64,000 bases of DNA from Bettongia penicillata ogilbyi (GCA_023548195.1 JAJHZJ010000419.1:624273-688272), one strand, 5' to 3'; counted from the first letter of the stretch, positions 11,111 to 22,985 are shown. The notes: generated from the letters alone by a model not told the origin. Program-made: numbers and translations.

Positions 11111-11313
11111 CAGGAGTAGGGAACCTGCTGCCTTCAGGTCACATGTGGCCTTCTAGGTCCTCTGGTGTAGCCTATTGACTGAGTTCAACTTTTATAGAAC
11201 AAATCCTTTTATTAAGTGAATTCGTTCTGTGAAGTTTGGGTTCAATCAAAGGGTCACACATAAGGAACCAGAGGCCCACACGTGGTCTCTAGGCAACAGG
11301 TTTCCCACCCAAG
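11111..11313. mobile_element. hAT-type MITE with 22-bp terminal inverted repeats
   Basis: Left end caggagtagggaacctgctg and the complement of the right end share 17 of 22 positions. The interior (tcacatgtggccttctaggt ... gtgaagtttgggttcaatca) is the non-coding body typical of marsupial non-autonomous hAT repeats. The 8-bp target duplication expected for hAT is not recognisable. Confidence 0.6.
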
Positions 11314-11340
11314 TCTAGCCCAATATCTTTCTTTTTTTGT

Positions 11341-11590
11341 GTTTGTTTTGTTTTCAGTCCTGTCCTAGTCTTTGTGATCTTGTTTGGGGTTTTCTTGGCA
11401 AAGATACTGGAATAGTCTGACATTTCTTTCTCCATCTCCTTTCATAGATGAGGAAATTGAGATAGGCAGGCTTAAGTGACTTGTGCAGGGTCACACAGCT
11501 AGGAAGTGTCTGAGCCCACATTTGAATTCAAAAAGATGAGTCTTTTTGACTCCAGGCCTGACACTCTATCTGGCACTACGTAGCTGCCTG
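11341..11590 (-). mobile_element. CORE-SINE with RTE-like tail
   Basis: Reads tail to head on the plus strand: ttttcagtcctgtcctagtc, ggggttttcttggcaaagat, gaggaaattgagataggcag, gggtcacacagctaggaagt, and the head complement ggcactacgtagctgcctg. It lies within the MIR of 11040-11700. Confidence 0.85.
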
Positions 11591-11700
11591 TTATCCTTTT
11601 ACAGATAAGAAAACTGATGCCTAGAGAGAGCTAAAGTAATTTACCTAAGGTCATGGAGGTATTGATTGGTGGAACTGGGTTTGAAATCCACTTCTATACT

Positions 11701-12124
11701 GTTTTTTTTTCTACTGAAATAAATTCTTAGATCTCTTCAAGGTGAGTGCAATGACATTTTCCTCAATTACTTTTGGTGTTCCCTGAAACTGCATATGTGC
11801 ATCCACATACTCACAAAGATATGTATATGTATATCTGCCCGTATGCTCACATGCATATGAATATACATTTATACATATCCAGGTATGAGTCAGGGGAGAA
11901 TGTGTATATAAGTATAATTTATAAGTGTTAATATATATTTCATATAGCATGTTTGTCTATATTTGTGTATAGCACATAAAATATAAGTATAATATATGAC
12001 TATGTATGTATATCTCTAGACCTGTGATTTCCTTAGTCCAAACAACATGAAGCAACTAAAATCTATATCCCAATGAAGTCTAGCAAATGTTCTTCAACTT
12101 ATAGTCATAAAGAATTACTTGAGG
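11701..12124. other. Unassigned, with AT/CA microsatellite-like sequence
   Basis: About 11800-12010 is loosely repetitive (tatgtatatgtatatct, atatatttcatata). Nothing else recognised. Confidence 0.4.
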
Positions 12125-12245
12125 CATTGAAAGATTAAGTGATTTCCAAAGGTCACATAGCCAGTATGTATTACAGATAGTACTGAATTCAGGTCTTCAA
12201 GCCTCTCAGGCCAGTTCATTTTCTGTTCAACCATACTCTGTCTCG
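12125..12245 (-). mobile_element. MIR-type fragment
   Basis: The words gattaagtgatttccaaagg, tcacatagccagtatg and gaattcaggtcttcaag give the CORE region in reverse orientation. Confidence 0.5.
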
Positions 12246-12719
12246 TATCTATATATCTTTATCTATAGCTATATTACCTATGTATGAAAGAGAGAGAACA
12301 ATCCAAAAAGAGTGGGAGGAGAAAGAGAGAAATAGAGAGATTTTGTTTTTGTCTTTAACTCTAACATCTAGAAATACCTGACATATAGTAATCCTTTAAT
12401 ATGTTTGTTGAATTTAATTAAAATATTAGTAATCATTCATCCCCTGGAAAAAAATATTTCATTTTTAAACTAATAGCATTATCACATCATCAAATAATTT
12501 TTTAAAAGTTAAAAATTACATATATATTAGGCATATTATAATTTTCTAACATGCCCAAGCATCAAGTATTTCCAAGTACCTTTGGATTTTAATTTGTTTT
12601 TATATTTAAGACCTCTTGGTAATTAGGAAGATTAATGTGATAGCCTTAATAGAACATATGTCAAAACACCACATGATTCATGGTTCTTGTCATTTCTTTT
12701 TAATCCGAACAATAGAACC
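12246..12719. other. Unassigned AT-rich sequence
   Basis: Nothing recognised besides a purine-rich gagagagaac stretch near 12285-12345. Confidence 0.3.
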
Positions 12720-12724
12720 ATAAG

Positions 12725-12830
12725 ATCCGATATTTAGAGCTAGAAAGAACCTTAGAGGTTATTTGGTTTAGCTCCCTCATTTTCCAGATGAGCAAACTGA
12801 GTTCTACAGAGGTGTTGTGATTTGTGTAAG
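12725..12830 (-). mobile_element. MIR-type fragment
   Basis: tatttagagctagaaagaac, cttagaggttatttggttta and cattttccagatgagcaaac match the MIR body, reverse orientation. Confidence 0.6.
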
Positions 12831-13974
12831 TTTCATAGTAGTGGAGATAAAAGTCATTGTAATAGAAGTGGTCCATGAAACTGTTTACACGATACCTTTC
12901 TGTGCTATGCAAAACATGAAGTTGAACCATTCAATTATTGAAACTAAACAATCATCACATATCCTGAAAAACCTATGTATTTTTTGCATTTGTATTGAGC
13001 AAGGAATTCATAACTTTTCATGATCCTGTCAGATAAAATCCAGTAACCCAAATGCAGAATTGTTAGAGAACTGTTTGGCTTTCCCTTTCATTCCTACTAG
13101 GAACTAGGTAAAGGATACATCAAATCCAAGGAGAAGAAGAAATGTGGTCCAAGGGTTTGCATTTTATTGATTACAGTAGACAAGCAGAGGTCCAAGTTCA
13201 ACTGGATCACGCTTGTTGGTCTCCAAGTAGACGCAACTTTGCTGAGTAGAAAATTAGTATGAGGTAATGCCATCATAAATAATTGCTTAAAGTCCCCTCA
13301 CTATTATGGAAACTGAAATTTTGAAAAAGGAGAAAGGCCTTTAAATGTAAAAGCATGGTGAAAGCAGGCTCTTAAGGTAATTGAGGATTTTTCATTGGAC
13401 AGTAGCTTTATACAATACATAGCTTTAAATCCAAGTTTGGAGTACCCTAGCTAATAACTGCAGATCAAAGCAGCTTTTAGATTTTTACTGCTAGCCTTCA
13501 CTCTCACAAACAGAATTAAAGGAACTAATGGAATACACACAATTAGGTAGCCTTCTATCCAACATGGTACAGTGACATAAATAGGGAAAGGGTGTTTGTT
13601 ACAAATAGCCCCAAAGCTTTTAAATGCATTTTTGGTTCAAATATTGAAATCGATATTGGCCTGTGTTTTTGAAAAAGAAAAATCAAACACTGGATTTAAT
13701 GAAGAACATTAAGATGTGTGACTGTTATTTCCAGGATTTATTCTTGCCTCTTTTGGGAAACCTAATTTAAAACTGGAATAGAAAATGAAATAACCACTTG
13801 CCCACTGTGGTTTAGCAAGTTCTTCAAAATTCTCCCTGACCTCAATATTCTAGGGTAATGGTTTTATTCTGATCAAATATAATTGGATATTTTGAAATAC
13901 TTTTAACTTTGTATTCTTAACTGCTCCATTACCTCCTTGTGATGCTGAGTTTTGTCAAAGCTTTCCAAATAGTA
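12831..13974. other. Unassigned sequence
   Basis: No gene, RNA or repeat recognised over this 1.1 kb. It could hold unique non-coding DNA. Confidence 0.35.
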
Positions 13975-14240
13975 TTATTAATAGCTACTATTTATGTAGC
14001 AGTTTAAGCTATTTATAAATATTACAAAAGCTATAATTACAAATATTAGTTCATTTTTCTCCTCACAACAATTCTGGGAAAGAAGCACTTTCATAATCCC
14101 TATTTTATAGTTGAAGAAACTGAGGCAGATTGCAGCTGAGCAACTTGCCAGGTATATACAGCTACCACATTTCTGAGGCCAGATTAAAATCAGGTATTGC
14201 AAACTCCATATTCAGCATTCTATCCATTGTTCCACCTCTG
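13975..14240 (-). mobile_element. THER/MIR-type CORE-SINE
   Basis: Nearly full-length decayed copy: tactatttatgtagcagttt, ctcacaacaattctgggaa, ttgaagaaactgaggcagat, ttgccaggtatatacagcta, then attctatccattgttccacc at the head end. Confidence 0.65.
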
Positions 14241-15047
14241 TACTTAATGTCTATGAGTCTAGATTCATAAAAGCATGCATAGAATGAGCAGTAGTTTGGT
14301 GAACTTAATCCAAACTGTACAGAGAACCCGAAGAGGGAAGCCAGGATTAATGAAGGAAAGAGGAAGTTGTCAGTGCATAAGTGCCAACTCCATTCAGGCA
14401 ATGCCTGGGCTACAAAGGGAGTCACCAAGGAAAGTCCTTCTCCACTGGAGATTTTTCAATTAACAGAGTGCGTGTCCCATTTCTGAAAGTTTTGCTTGAG
14501 GGTTTAGAATTTTAACTTCCACTGCTGCTGCCAAGTCTCTTAAAAAAAAATGCCTCTCATGAGACTGAGTTTGTTGAAGAGATTATTATTTTTTTCAAGC
14601 AATTCTCATCTAGAAGATGAGTTTTCCATCAAAGGTTAAACTACTTTCAATCATGCTATTTAAAATCAAGGATGTTTGCTTTCAAAATAAGTGATTTTAT
14701 CTATTCAGTGTTCATCTGGCATTTGGTAAATCTACATTTTGTAGGGCATCTTTTATAAATACACAGGCGCACACACACATACATATATTGCAGATAAATA
14801 TTTATATTTCTCTGTACATATGTGTATACATGTATATATACATATATACACACATATATTTTCAAGAATTGTAAGAAAAGAACCTGAGAAAAAATGAAAG
14901 AAAAATCATAATATTGAATATCAAATTATTTTATTAATCTAAGATTCAATTACTATGGACATTGCCCTCAGTGATCCTTCTCTCCTCTGACAATGCCACC
15001 ATGCTAGTACAGGCCTTCATGACCTTGTTGAAATCTGGGAACCATAA
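14241..15047. other. Unassigned; TA/CA microsatellite at 14760-14860
   Basis: The microsatellite mixes acacac and tatata words. Nothing else recognised. Confidence 0.35.
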
Positions 15048-15572
15048 TGATGAGATTTTGGGGTATTTGGGACCCCAAAATACCAACTTGCAAGATCCTG
15101 CCAAATGAATCCAACTCAAGCCTTCTTTCAGCCAAAGTAAAACAAAGTTTACTTAAGATTGTCCACATTGAGTTGACTCTTAAGAAGCCAAACTATTTGT
15201 GCCACTTGTATTGACAAGTGGGCCAGACAGAATATAAGCTAGACAGAGCTGGAGTTGGATTGAATCTAAGTGCCTTCATGGAGGCTAGATGGAACTTATA
15301 TACAGAAAGACTGTGGGAGGGATCTGGAGGTTATCTAGTAGTCTGGGGGGAGAGTCTAAGGAGGATTTTGATGAGGCTGGGGTAACTAGTGATGTAATTA
15401 AGGGTGGGGAACAGCTGGAGGCAACTGGAAGGTATCAGACGATGTGAGGCCTAGAGTGGGAAGCAAGTGGGCTTGAGATGGTCAGGCTAGGTTAAGGGTA
15501 ACAGATTTGAGTATGAAAGCTCAGATTAAGTGAGAAGATTCAAGGAGAGTTCTAAGAGTCTGTACCCCATCA
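15048..15572 (-). mobile_element. Retroviral-type LTR (probable 3' LTR of the adjoining remnant)
   Basis: On the minus strand the 525-base unit starts TGATG and ends CATCA. It has a TATA box (ctgtatataag, plus-strand 15295-15305) and, further on, an AGTAAA that may serve as a poly(A) signal (15148-15153), giving the U3-R-U5 order. Just before its start the minus strand reads agagggcaa, a weak polypurine tract. I could not find a matching target duplication, so the exact ends are provisional. Confidence 0.6.
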
Positions 15573-16180
15573 TTGCCCTCTAAAACAAATGAGACTCAAA
15601 TTCTTTTGGGGTAAGGGGCAAAGGTCTCAGCTCCCAAAACTGCTTCCTGCTGGCAACAGGTGTAGAGCTATCCCTGCCTCACTGGATCCTAGGGTACATA
15701 ACCTGAGTTGTCATCTGGAAGTTGTTGGCTTGCACTCTGGAAAAGACAAATCTGACAAGGAGCTTTGGCAAACGTGGACCAAACAGGCACAAAAGGAATA
15801 TAGGGAAAAGATAATTTCCCTGGAGTGAATTAAAGACACCTATGTCAAGGCCAAAACATAAAAGTTTATGTTCGATAGTAGAGTTTTTGCTGTGAGATAT
15901 CCCCTTTCTTTCCAAATTTCTTCATGGGCATGTAGAAAATGGAAAACATATTATGAGTAAATAACAACATCAACTGGCCTGATGGCAGGTCCTAAGGAAT
16001 GAGTTGGGACTTACAAAACTTGTCTTCTCCTTTCATCCACATGCAGAGTGAAAGGTTTTTCTAGATTAGGGAGAGTTAGCACTGGAGTGGTGGCCGATTT
16101 AGTTTTCAAAGTCTCCAAAGCTTTAGCCTGCTTGTGGTCCCATTCTTTAGGAAATGAGTCTGGGCCTTGACTAACAATTC
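15573..16180 (-). mobile_element. Endogenous retrovirus remnant: fragment of pol joined to the tail of env
   Basis: Reading the minus strand towards the LTR, about 16160-16030 encodes a degraded stretch with the hallmark LEKPFTLHVDE of the reverse transcriptase to RNase H region of gamma-like retroviruses. After a gap of unclear sequence, 15810-15682 encodes a hydrophobic span then a basic, amphipathic tail (FGPRLPKLLVRFVFSR) like the membrane anchor and cytoplasmic tail of a class-I envelope transmembrane subunit, ending at a stop. The rest of pol and nearly all of env are missing, so this is an internally deleted, non-functional relic. Class assignment is inference from these two short motifs. 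How far it extends beyond 16180 is unclear. Confidence 0.5.
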
Positions 16181-17344
16181 TATTTCAAATTATATCAGTT
16201 ATCTGTATCACAAGCCATCCACATCTTCGAATCCTTTGTGACCATTTTCTTTTATTCTCCCCTAAATTGTCCATAATATGCTCATCCTATGCACCTAGAA
16301 TATCTTCACACTCTGTATTGGTAGAATATTGGTGGAATACCTTGGATGTCCATATATTATCCCGAATTCTAGCTACCAGCCTAACAATTCATATTGGAGG
16401 AAAAAATGGATGAAAGAGGTTTTTTGTTTAAAGAAATTCATTCTTATGACTTCTTTTATTGTAGAGCTAACAAATCAGAGAGAAAAGTCTATTAAGTGAT
16501 CTAATAATATCTAATTATAAATTTGCCCAAAAATAAAATAAATCCAAAGGATGTAGGAATAACTACCAGAGTCTCTCTAATGGCATATTATTGTAGAGAT
16601 TTGATATAGTAATGAACACTGGCCTCAAAAATCTAACCACTGTTTTCAATGTATGAGAGATGACAAAGAATGAAGTTTCCACATAAGCTGTTATTAGACG
16701 ATGGAGTCATTGAGAATAAGTCAGAAAATAAGAAGACTAGAGGACTACAGGTGGACTCAACAAATCAGGAGACAGACACTGGCCTTCAGAAAACCACAGA
16801 ATCAGGATAGGGGCTGACCTGACCTGAACTGTTTCAGAAACATGACCGAGAATAACTGGAGAAAGCTTGTCTTCTTTGCACTTGCTTCATAAACTCCTTC
16901 CATATTAACTGCTCCACCCAGGGGAAGAAAAAGCACAAAATTAGGCACATTTCATATGTTAGAGAAAGGAGAGAAAACATATGAAGGAGATATGTAGTGG
17001 GTGTGTAAAGAAGGTGGTGATCTAAAGGGGAACAGACAAATTCATCCCCTGGGGGGATTTGTTTTGAATTAACTATATATAGCTCACCTCACTTTTGTAC
17101 TCAGGGTTCCTTCCTCCTGAAAAGAGGGTGGGAATCCTACTTTGACCGAAGTGTTCAATTCCTCTGAACTGTGCTGCTATCTTATTAGTGTCAAGCATGT
17201 TTTCAACAAATGCTAGCAATCTGTTCAGCATTTGAACATTTGAATTCCCTTGATGGTTGGATTTTAAAGTGCTATTTGGATCATACTGAACCCATTTCTC
17301 CCATTTACTGGAGATACTTCCTGGTTGGAAACTAAAAATGAAAA
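16181..17344. other. Unassigned sequence
   Basis: May include more of the decayed retroviral interior at its left end. Otherwise nothing recognised. Confidence 0.3.
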
Positions 17345-17475
17345 ATGGTAGTCAAAGACATTAATTAAGTACCTAGTCTTTGCCAGACACTGTGTTAAGT
17401 GTTGGGGATGCAAAGAAAAGGCAAAAGACAGTCTTTGTCCTCAAGGAGCTTACAATCAAATGATATCATTGGAAG
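17345..17475 (+). mobile_element. Ancient mammalian interspersed repeat fragment
   Basis: ttaattaagtacctagtctt, gccagacactgtgttaagtg, ttggggatgcaaag and ctcaaggagcttacaatc form a family that also appears at 28212, 28680, 34190 and 57510. I do not assign a name. Confidence 0.5.
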
Positions 17476-18120
17476 GTTTAATGAGGGTCAGAAGAAGAAT
17501 CTCAAAAGAATGAAATATGCCTTTCCACTCTTGAATCTATTTTAATTGGTTCTCATGACAATCTGATTTATATGTGAACTGTGGAGTTGATGAAGATTTA
17601 CAGAATAACTATTACTTAATTTTATTTTTTCCCCATCAGTAAAATTGAAAAGTTGAATTTAGAGGGGTGGAGCCAAGATGACGGAGTAGAAAGACTCACG
17701 TATGCTAGCTCCAAACCCACAGCCCATATAGTTCCTGCCAGAAGAACTCCCCAAAAATTCTGGAGCACTGCAAGGAGCGCAGAAACATGGTGGAAAAGAT
17801 TTCCATTCCAGAGAGCCCTGGAAAGCCGACCCCAAAGGTCCATTGCACCCCGGAAAGCTGAGACCACCCCTGTGCTGCCCTGGCCATGGCCCCAGAGGAG
17901 CAGATCCGAGCAGGCTTCAGGGACGGAATCTCTGGTGGCTGGGAAGGTCCCTCCGCCCACAGACGCTAGAGGTCAGTGAGAGAGAGGTCTGGACTGGCTG
18001 AGAGGGGAGCGGGATGTCTCTGTGGCTCGGGCCCCCTCAGGAGGAAGTGGCAGGTGGAGGCAGTGGCAGTGCCAGAGGCAGCAGTGGCAGCCCGGGACTC
18101 CCAGAGCAGCAGGCAGGATC

Positions 18121-18195
18121 TTCATTACTGAAGATCTCTGCATAAAGCCCCTGAGGGAACTGAGCCTGGGAGGCTGCCTTGCCCCCACCCAAGCA
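18121..18195 (+). repeat. Single 5' UTR monomer of the HAL1-like element
   Basis: attactgaagatctctgca, taaagcccctgagggaactg, agcctgggaggct. This copy has one unit, compared with two at the left edge and three at 43737. Confidence 0.75.
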
Positions 18196-18333
18196 CCAGA
18201 ACTTAAGCTCACATTGAATAGCACCCGCACCTGCCACTGAAAGCTCATTTGAACCTGAGACCCCAAGCACTAGCTGGGCGGCTCTAGGTGGGGGTGGACA
18301 GGAATCTCAGAAGTCAAGTAACTGGCTGGGAAA

Positions 18334-19432
18334 ATGCCAAGAAAAAGGAAGCAAAATAAGACCATAGAGAGCTAATTTGATGGGGTGCAGATGTTCCCGC
18401 CTTTCAATTCTGATGACGAGGAACTATTCTTACCATCAGGGAAAGACGAGGAGGGTGGGGCCTCTGTATCCCAGACACCCCAGGGGGATGTCTTGTGGGC
18501 TCAGGCCATGGAAGAGCTCAAAAAGTATTTTGAAAATCAAGTTAGACAGGTAGAGGAAAAACTGGGAAGAGAAATGAGAGAGATGCAAGAAAAGCATGAA
18601 AACGGGTCAATACCTTGCTAAAGGACACCCAAAAAAATGCTGAAGAAAATAACACCTTGAAAAATGGGCTCACTCAATTGGCAGAAGAGGTTCAAAAAGC
18701 CAATGCAGAGAAGAATGTTTTCAAAAGCAAACTTAGCCAAATGGAAAGCGAGGTTCAAAACTTCACTGAAGATAATAATTCTCTCAAAATTAGAATGGAA
18801 TAGATGGAGTCTAATGACTTTCTGAGAAAAAAGAAATCATAAAACAAAACCAAAAAAATGAAAAAATGGAAGAGAATGTGAAATATCCCATGGGAAAAAC
18901 AACTGACCTGGAAAATAGATCCAGGAGAGACAATTTAAAAATTATGGGACTACCTGAAAGCCATGATCAAAAAAAGAGCCTAGACATCATCTTCCATGAA
19001 ATTATCGAGGAAAACTGCCCTGATATTCTACAACGAGAGGGCAAAATAAGTATTGAAAGAATCCATTGATCATTGCCCGAAAGAGATTCAAAAAGAGAAA
19101 CTCCTAGGAACATTGTGGCCAAATTCCAGAATTCCCAGGTCAAGGAGAAAATATTGCAAGCTGCTAGAAAGAAACAATTCCAGTATTGTGGAAATACAAT
19201 CAGGATAACTCAAGATCTAGCAGCTTCTACATTAAGGGATTGAAGGGTATGGAATATGATATTCCAGAAGTCAAAGGACCTAGGACTCAAACCAAGAATC
19301 ACCTACCCAGCAAAACTGAGTATACTACTTCAGGGGAAAATATGGTCTTTCAATGAAACAGAGGGCTTTCAAGCATTCTTGATGAAAAGACCAGAGCTGA
19401 AAAGGAAATTTGACTTTCAAACACAAGAATGA
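18334..19432 (+). pseudogene. Disrupted ORF1 of the HAL1-like element
   Basis: Aligning by eye with the ORF1 at 44092 shows the coiled-coil segment (18385-18800), an RNA-recognition motif with RRDNLKIMGLPE (about 18920-18960) and the C-terminal domain with ITYPAKLSI (about 19300-19325). Multiple stops and frameshifts split it into short frames, so it makes no full protein. Confidence 0.8.
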
Positions 19433-19569
19433 GAAGAAGCATGAAAAAGTAAACAGCAAAGAGAAGTCATAAGGGACTTACCAAAGGTGAACTGTTTACA
19501 TTCCTACATAGAAAGACAATATTTGTAACTCTTAAAAATTTTTCAGTATCTGGGTAGTTGGTGGGATTA

Positions 19570-19620
19570 TACACACACACATACACACACACGTACATGA
19601 GTGCACGCATGCACACACAT
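19570..19620 (+). repeat. (CA)n-rich microsatellite in HAL1 3' UTR
   Basis: acacacacacatacacacac and related words follow gttggtgggatta, as in the other HAL1 copies. Confidence 0.9.
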
Positions 19621-20614
19621 AGAGAGACAGAGAGCACAGAGTGAATTGGATAGGATGGGACCATATCTTAAAAGAAATTAAGGTAAATGGTGAGAGAGAA
19701 ATGTAATGCGAGGAAAGAGGGTGAAATGGAATGGGGTAAATTATATCTCATTCAAGAGGCAAGCAGGAGACTTTTTAGTGGAGGGAAAAAGAGGAGAGCT
19801 GAGAAAAAAAAAAACAAGAAGTTTACCCTCATCACATTCAACTAAAGGAAGGAGTAAATTGCACACTCATTTTGGTATGAAAACCTATCTTACAATACAG
19901 GAAAGTGGGGGAGAAGGAGATAAGAAAGCGGGGGGGGGGGATGATGGAAGGGAGGGCAATGGGAGGAGGGAGGAATTTGAAGTCAATACTAGGGGAGGGA
20001 CAGGATCAAAAGACAGAATAGAAACAATGGGGGGCAGGATAAGATGGAAGGAAATACAGTTAGTCTTACACAACACAACTGTTATCGAAGTCATTTGCAA
20101 AACTACACAGATAGGGCCTATAGTGAATTGCCTGCCTTCCCAAAGCGAATGGGTGGGGAGGGAGGGAAGGGAAGAATTTGGAACTCAAAGTTTTAGGAAC
20201 AACTGTTTAGTATTGTTGTTGCTAGTAGGAAATAAGAAATACGGGTAATGGGGAATAGAAAGTCATCTGGCCCTATAGGACAAAAGAGAAGATGGGGACA
20301 AGAGAAGGGAGGGATTATAGAAGAGAGGGCAGATTGGTGATAGGGAAAATTAGAATGCTTGGTGTATTGGGGTAGGGGGAGGGGAGAAAAGGGGAGAAAA
20401 TTTGGAACTCAAAATTTTGTGAAAACGAATGTAAAAAGTTAAATAAAAAAAAGAAAAGTTGAATTTAAAACTATTAAGATATTGCTGGACATAATCTAAG
20501 TATATTAACCTCCATGTATGAAAGTGATATTATTGATTTCTCAATCAAAAGCAGAGGCAACCTTAATACAGAAGGAGTGGAACAGTCACCTCTGGTTCTT
20601 GATCACACGTAACC

Positions 20615-20800
20615 ATATCCTCCTTAGCATAGCCTGGCACAGAATAGGTGTTTAATAAATAACAGGTCTTCCATACTATCTAGCCCAGATTTCCCCATTT
20701 TATAGATGAGAAACTTGAGGACTCCAAGTGACCTAACCCTAATCCCATAGGACATAAGGTAGGACACTTGAATTTAAATCCTATTCAGTTGATCACAAAG
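20615..20800 (+). mobile_element. L2-end and MIR-type fragments
   Basis: 20630-20660 reads agcctggcacagaataggtg, tttaataaat (L2-like end). 20675-20800 reads tatctagcccagatttcccc, ttttatagatgagaaac (MIR body). The strand of the MIR piece is the reverse. Confidence 0.5.
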
Positions 20801-20899
20801 TTTCAACTCAATTTTATTCCTTTTGTCCTATTTTCCTGAGGACCCAGCCAAGATCTTCTCTGCATCCTTATTTCCCACTCTTCTAACACACATCTTTAT

Positions 20900-21130
20900 T
20901 CTTAGTAATAACAATAACAGCACTTATATATCACTTAAACACTTGCAAAATACCTTATAAATAATTATTATCTCATTCTATCTTAATAATCCCAAAGGTA
21001 AATGTTATTATTATCTCGATTTTCCAGATGAGAAAACACAATCTGGAAGAAGTTAAGTGATTTGCCCTGGTTTACACAGCTAGCAAGAGGCAGCAGTAGA
21101 ATTTGAATTCTTCCTGACTCCAGGTACAGT
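20900..21130 (-). mobile_element. THER/MIR-type CORE-SINE
   Basis: cacttgcaaaataccttata, aatcccaaaggtaaatgtta, ttccagatgagaaaac, tttacacagctagcaagagg and cttcctgactccaggtac give an almost complete reverse-strand copy. Confidence 0.7.
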
Positions 21131-22730
21131 ACACTATTTACTTCACTGCGGGTATTAAACTCAGATAGAAATGAGGGCAGGGAAGGTCGGGTCATTTAAC
21201 CATACATAAAGATCTCTACAAACCATTTATTGACTTAGAAAATGACACGTTTATGTGTTTCTTTTTTATTGTTTTTGTTAATACACCAACATATTAAAAT
21301 CAGATAAGAGCTACATTTTAATCTGGTTTAGGCTATATTTGAGAGTGCTGTGGGACACATATAGCCTGTCATTCTTATGATTGATAAGGGTACTTCATCA
21401 CCTAGCCCCATGTAATCTTTTAAATTAATATGGTAGGAGACTTGTTTGCTCACTTTGTCTTGAAATTGCAAAACTACCCATTGAGTTCATGGGCCATCCC
21501 TCAGTTATCTCTTACTTCTTCCACATTTTCAGTCTCATAGTGTTCACTTACACATGTCTTTGATGACATATTTAATTCCAGTTTTCATTATTATTTTCTT
21601 ATTGGTAATGCATTGCAGCCTACCCAAATTCACCATGCATTTACCTCTCAACTACACTCTGAATAATATTTGCTTTAAATTCTTCAAGATCTCTAGTGCT
21701 CAGTAACCCAGTAACTCAGTAACCCAGAGACATACAGCAACCTTTTTATATAACAACAGTTTTTGTAAAAACTTGCTTTTGTTTCAGGAGGAAAAAAATC
21801 ATCATTAAAAGTCCTTTGTAATTTTCCAAAGGCAGTTCAGTTAGTTTTCCACCTCCTTTTCTCTTTGTGTTTCAGCTTATTGTCAGTTTGTAATGTCAGT
21901 TAAAAATAGTTATACTGATGGGCAAGCTCTAATCTGAAAAAGAAAAAAAGATTTCTTCATCCACTTTTCCCTTTCTAAAATGATTTTTGAATTGTCTTAC
22001 ATTTCATCTAGCAGGATCCCAAATATTCCAGATGATGGATTTGATATACACAATGAGACATATATTTCTTTTATATGACTTATATATATATATATATATA
22101 TATATGGTTTTACTTAGCTATGCAGATTTCTCATAAGATTTTTTTTCTCTTCTTTTTAAGATGAGAGGCAAGGGAGGGAGAGAGAAAATAAGCGCTTGTG
22201 AATTGACAAAAGCAAAATTTAGTTAATGTGATCAGAACAATGTCTTCTACGAACAAGAGCATGAAAAAAGACCTCACCTTTAGGGAATTCTTCTTGACAA
22301 TGGCATACACCTTTGGTGAGCATATGTCTTCCTGCTTTGTGACTTGTCTGAAATTAATGATCAGAGTCTCATCAAATAATACTATTTCTGTTAAGTCTTT
22401 CAAAGAATCTGGTATAAGCATCAAGTATGCCTACGAGATACATTACTGGGGCAGAATCTTTAAGGTCAGATTGTATTGTTTTCCATATCAAATCCTGTAT
22501 CAGTTTATCTGTCTACACATTTATCTGTCTATCTAGAAATGTGTATCTATATTTAAACAAAGAGATAGACACAAAAGATATAGATATATAGATGCATATG
22601 CATGGTATATGCACCCGCAGAGACATATACAAATATAACCTATAATAATCCACACACAAATCAAAGGTAACCTTGATGAGGGCAGAGCAAGAAACAGGGT
22701 CTTTTGCAAGCAGCATTTCACAGTGACCAC
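21131..22730. other. Unassigned; (TA)n at 22078-22104
   Basis: Contains ctcagtaacccagtaactca, a short direct repeat near 21700-21730, and a TA dinucleotide run of about 13 units. No gene recognised. Confidence 0.35.
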
Positions 22731-22985
22731 ATTGTTTGCTGTTCAATTGTTTTGCAATCATTTCCAACTCTTCAGGACTCCTTTTGGGGCTTTTCTTGGC
22801 AAAGATAATGGAGTGGTTTGGCATTGCCTTCTCCAGTCCATTATACAGATGAGGAAGCTGAGGCAAGTAAGTTTAAGTGACTTGCCCAGGGTCACACAGC
22901 TGCTGGTAAGTGTCTGAGGTCACACTGGAACTCAGGAAGATGAGTCTTCATAACTCCAGACCTGACACTCTAGAATCTGCCCAAC
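22731..22985 (-). mobile_element. CORE-SINE with RTE-like tail
   Basis: cttttcttggcaaagataat, ggagtggtttggcattgcct, gaggaagctgaggcaagtaa, acttgcccagggtcacacag and gactctccagacctgacact-like text are all present in reverse orientation. Relatively well preserved. Confidence 0.88.

Larger units (their letters stand above)
11040..11700 (-). mobile_element. MIR-type relic split by a MITE and a SINE
   Basis: Three separated pieces read as one MIR-like sequence: tatagatttagagctgggag and attagatatcat (11060-11110), ctagcccaatatc (11314-11326), and ttatccttttacagataag with aaaactgatgcctagagag (11591-11700). The gaps are filled by the two insertions listed separately. Confidence 0.6.
17662..20452 (+). 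mobile_element. Complete HAL1-like element with 15-bp target duplication, inactive
   Basis: Perfect 15-base direct repeats (gaaaagttgaattta) at 17647-17661 and 20453-20467 bound the element, so both ends are defined. It has a 5' end gaggggtggagccaagatga, a 5' UTR with one monomer, ORF1 from 18334, no ORF2, a CA repeat, a purine/G-rich 3' UTR and an A-rich tail. ORF1 is dead: TAC to TAA at codon 14 (18373-18375), a one-base loss near 18601, and further lesions including a stop after LRD near 19241. At 2791 bases it is slightly shorter than the copy at 43257. Its YY1-like start motif is mutated (ccaagatgacgg). Confidence 0.92.

Noticed and set aside
15589..15828. Plus-strand 79-codon frame
   Set aside because: It is the antisense of the retroviral env tail and LTR-proximal sequence.
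19706..20248. 180-codon frame in the HAL1 3' UTR
   Set aside because: It lies in the purine-rich non-coding 3' end, and the same region of the 43257 copy does not keep the frame. No known domain.
22513..22866. 117-codon minus-strand frame
   Set aside because: Half of it is the antisense of a CORE-SINE and the rest is AT microsatellite-like sequence.
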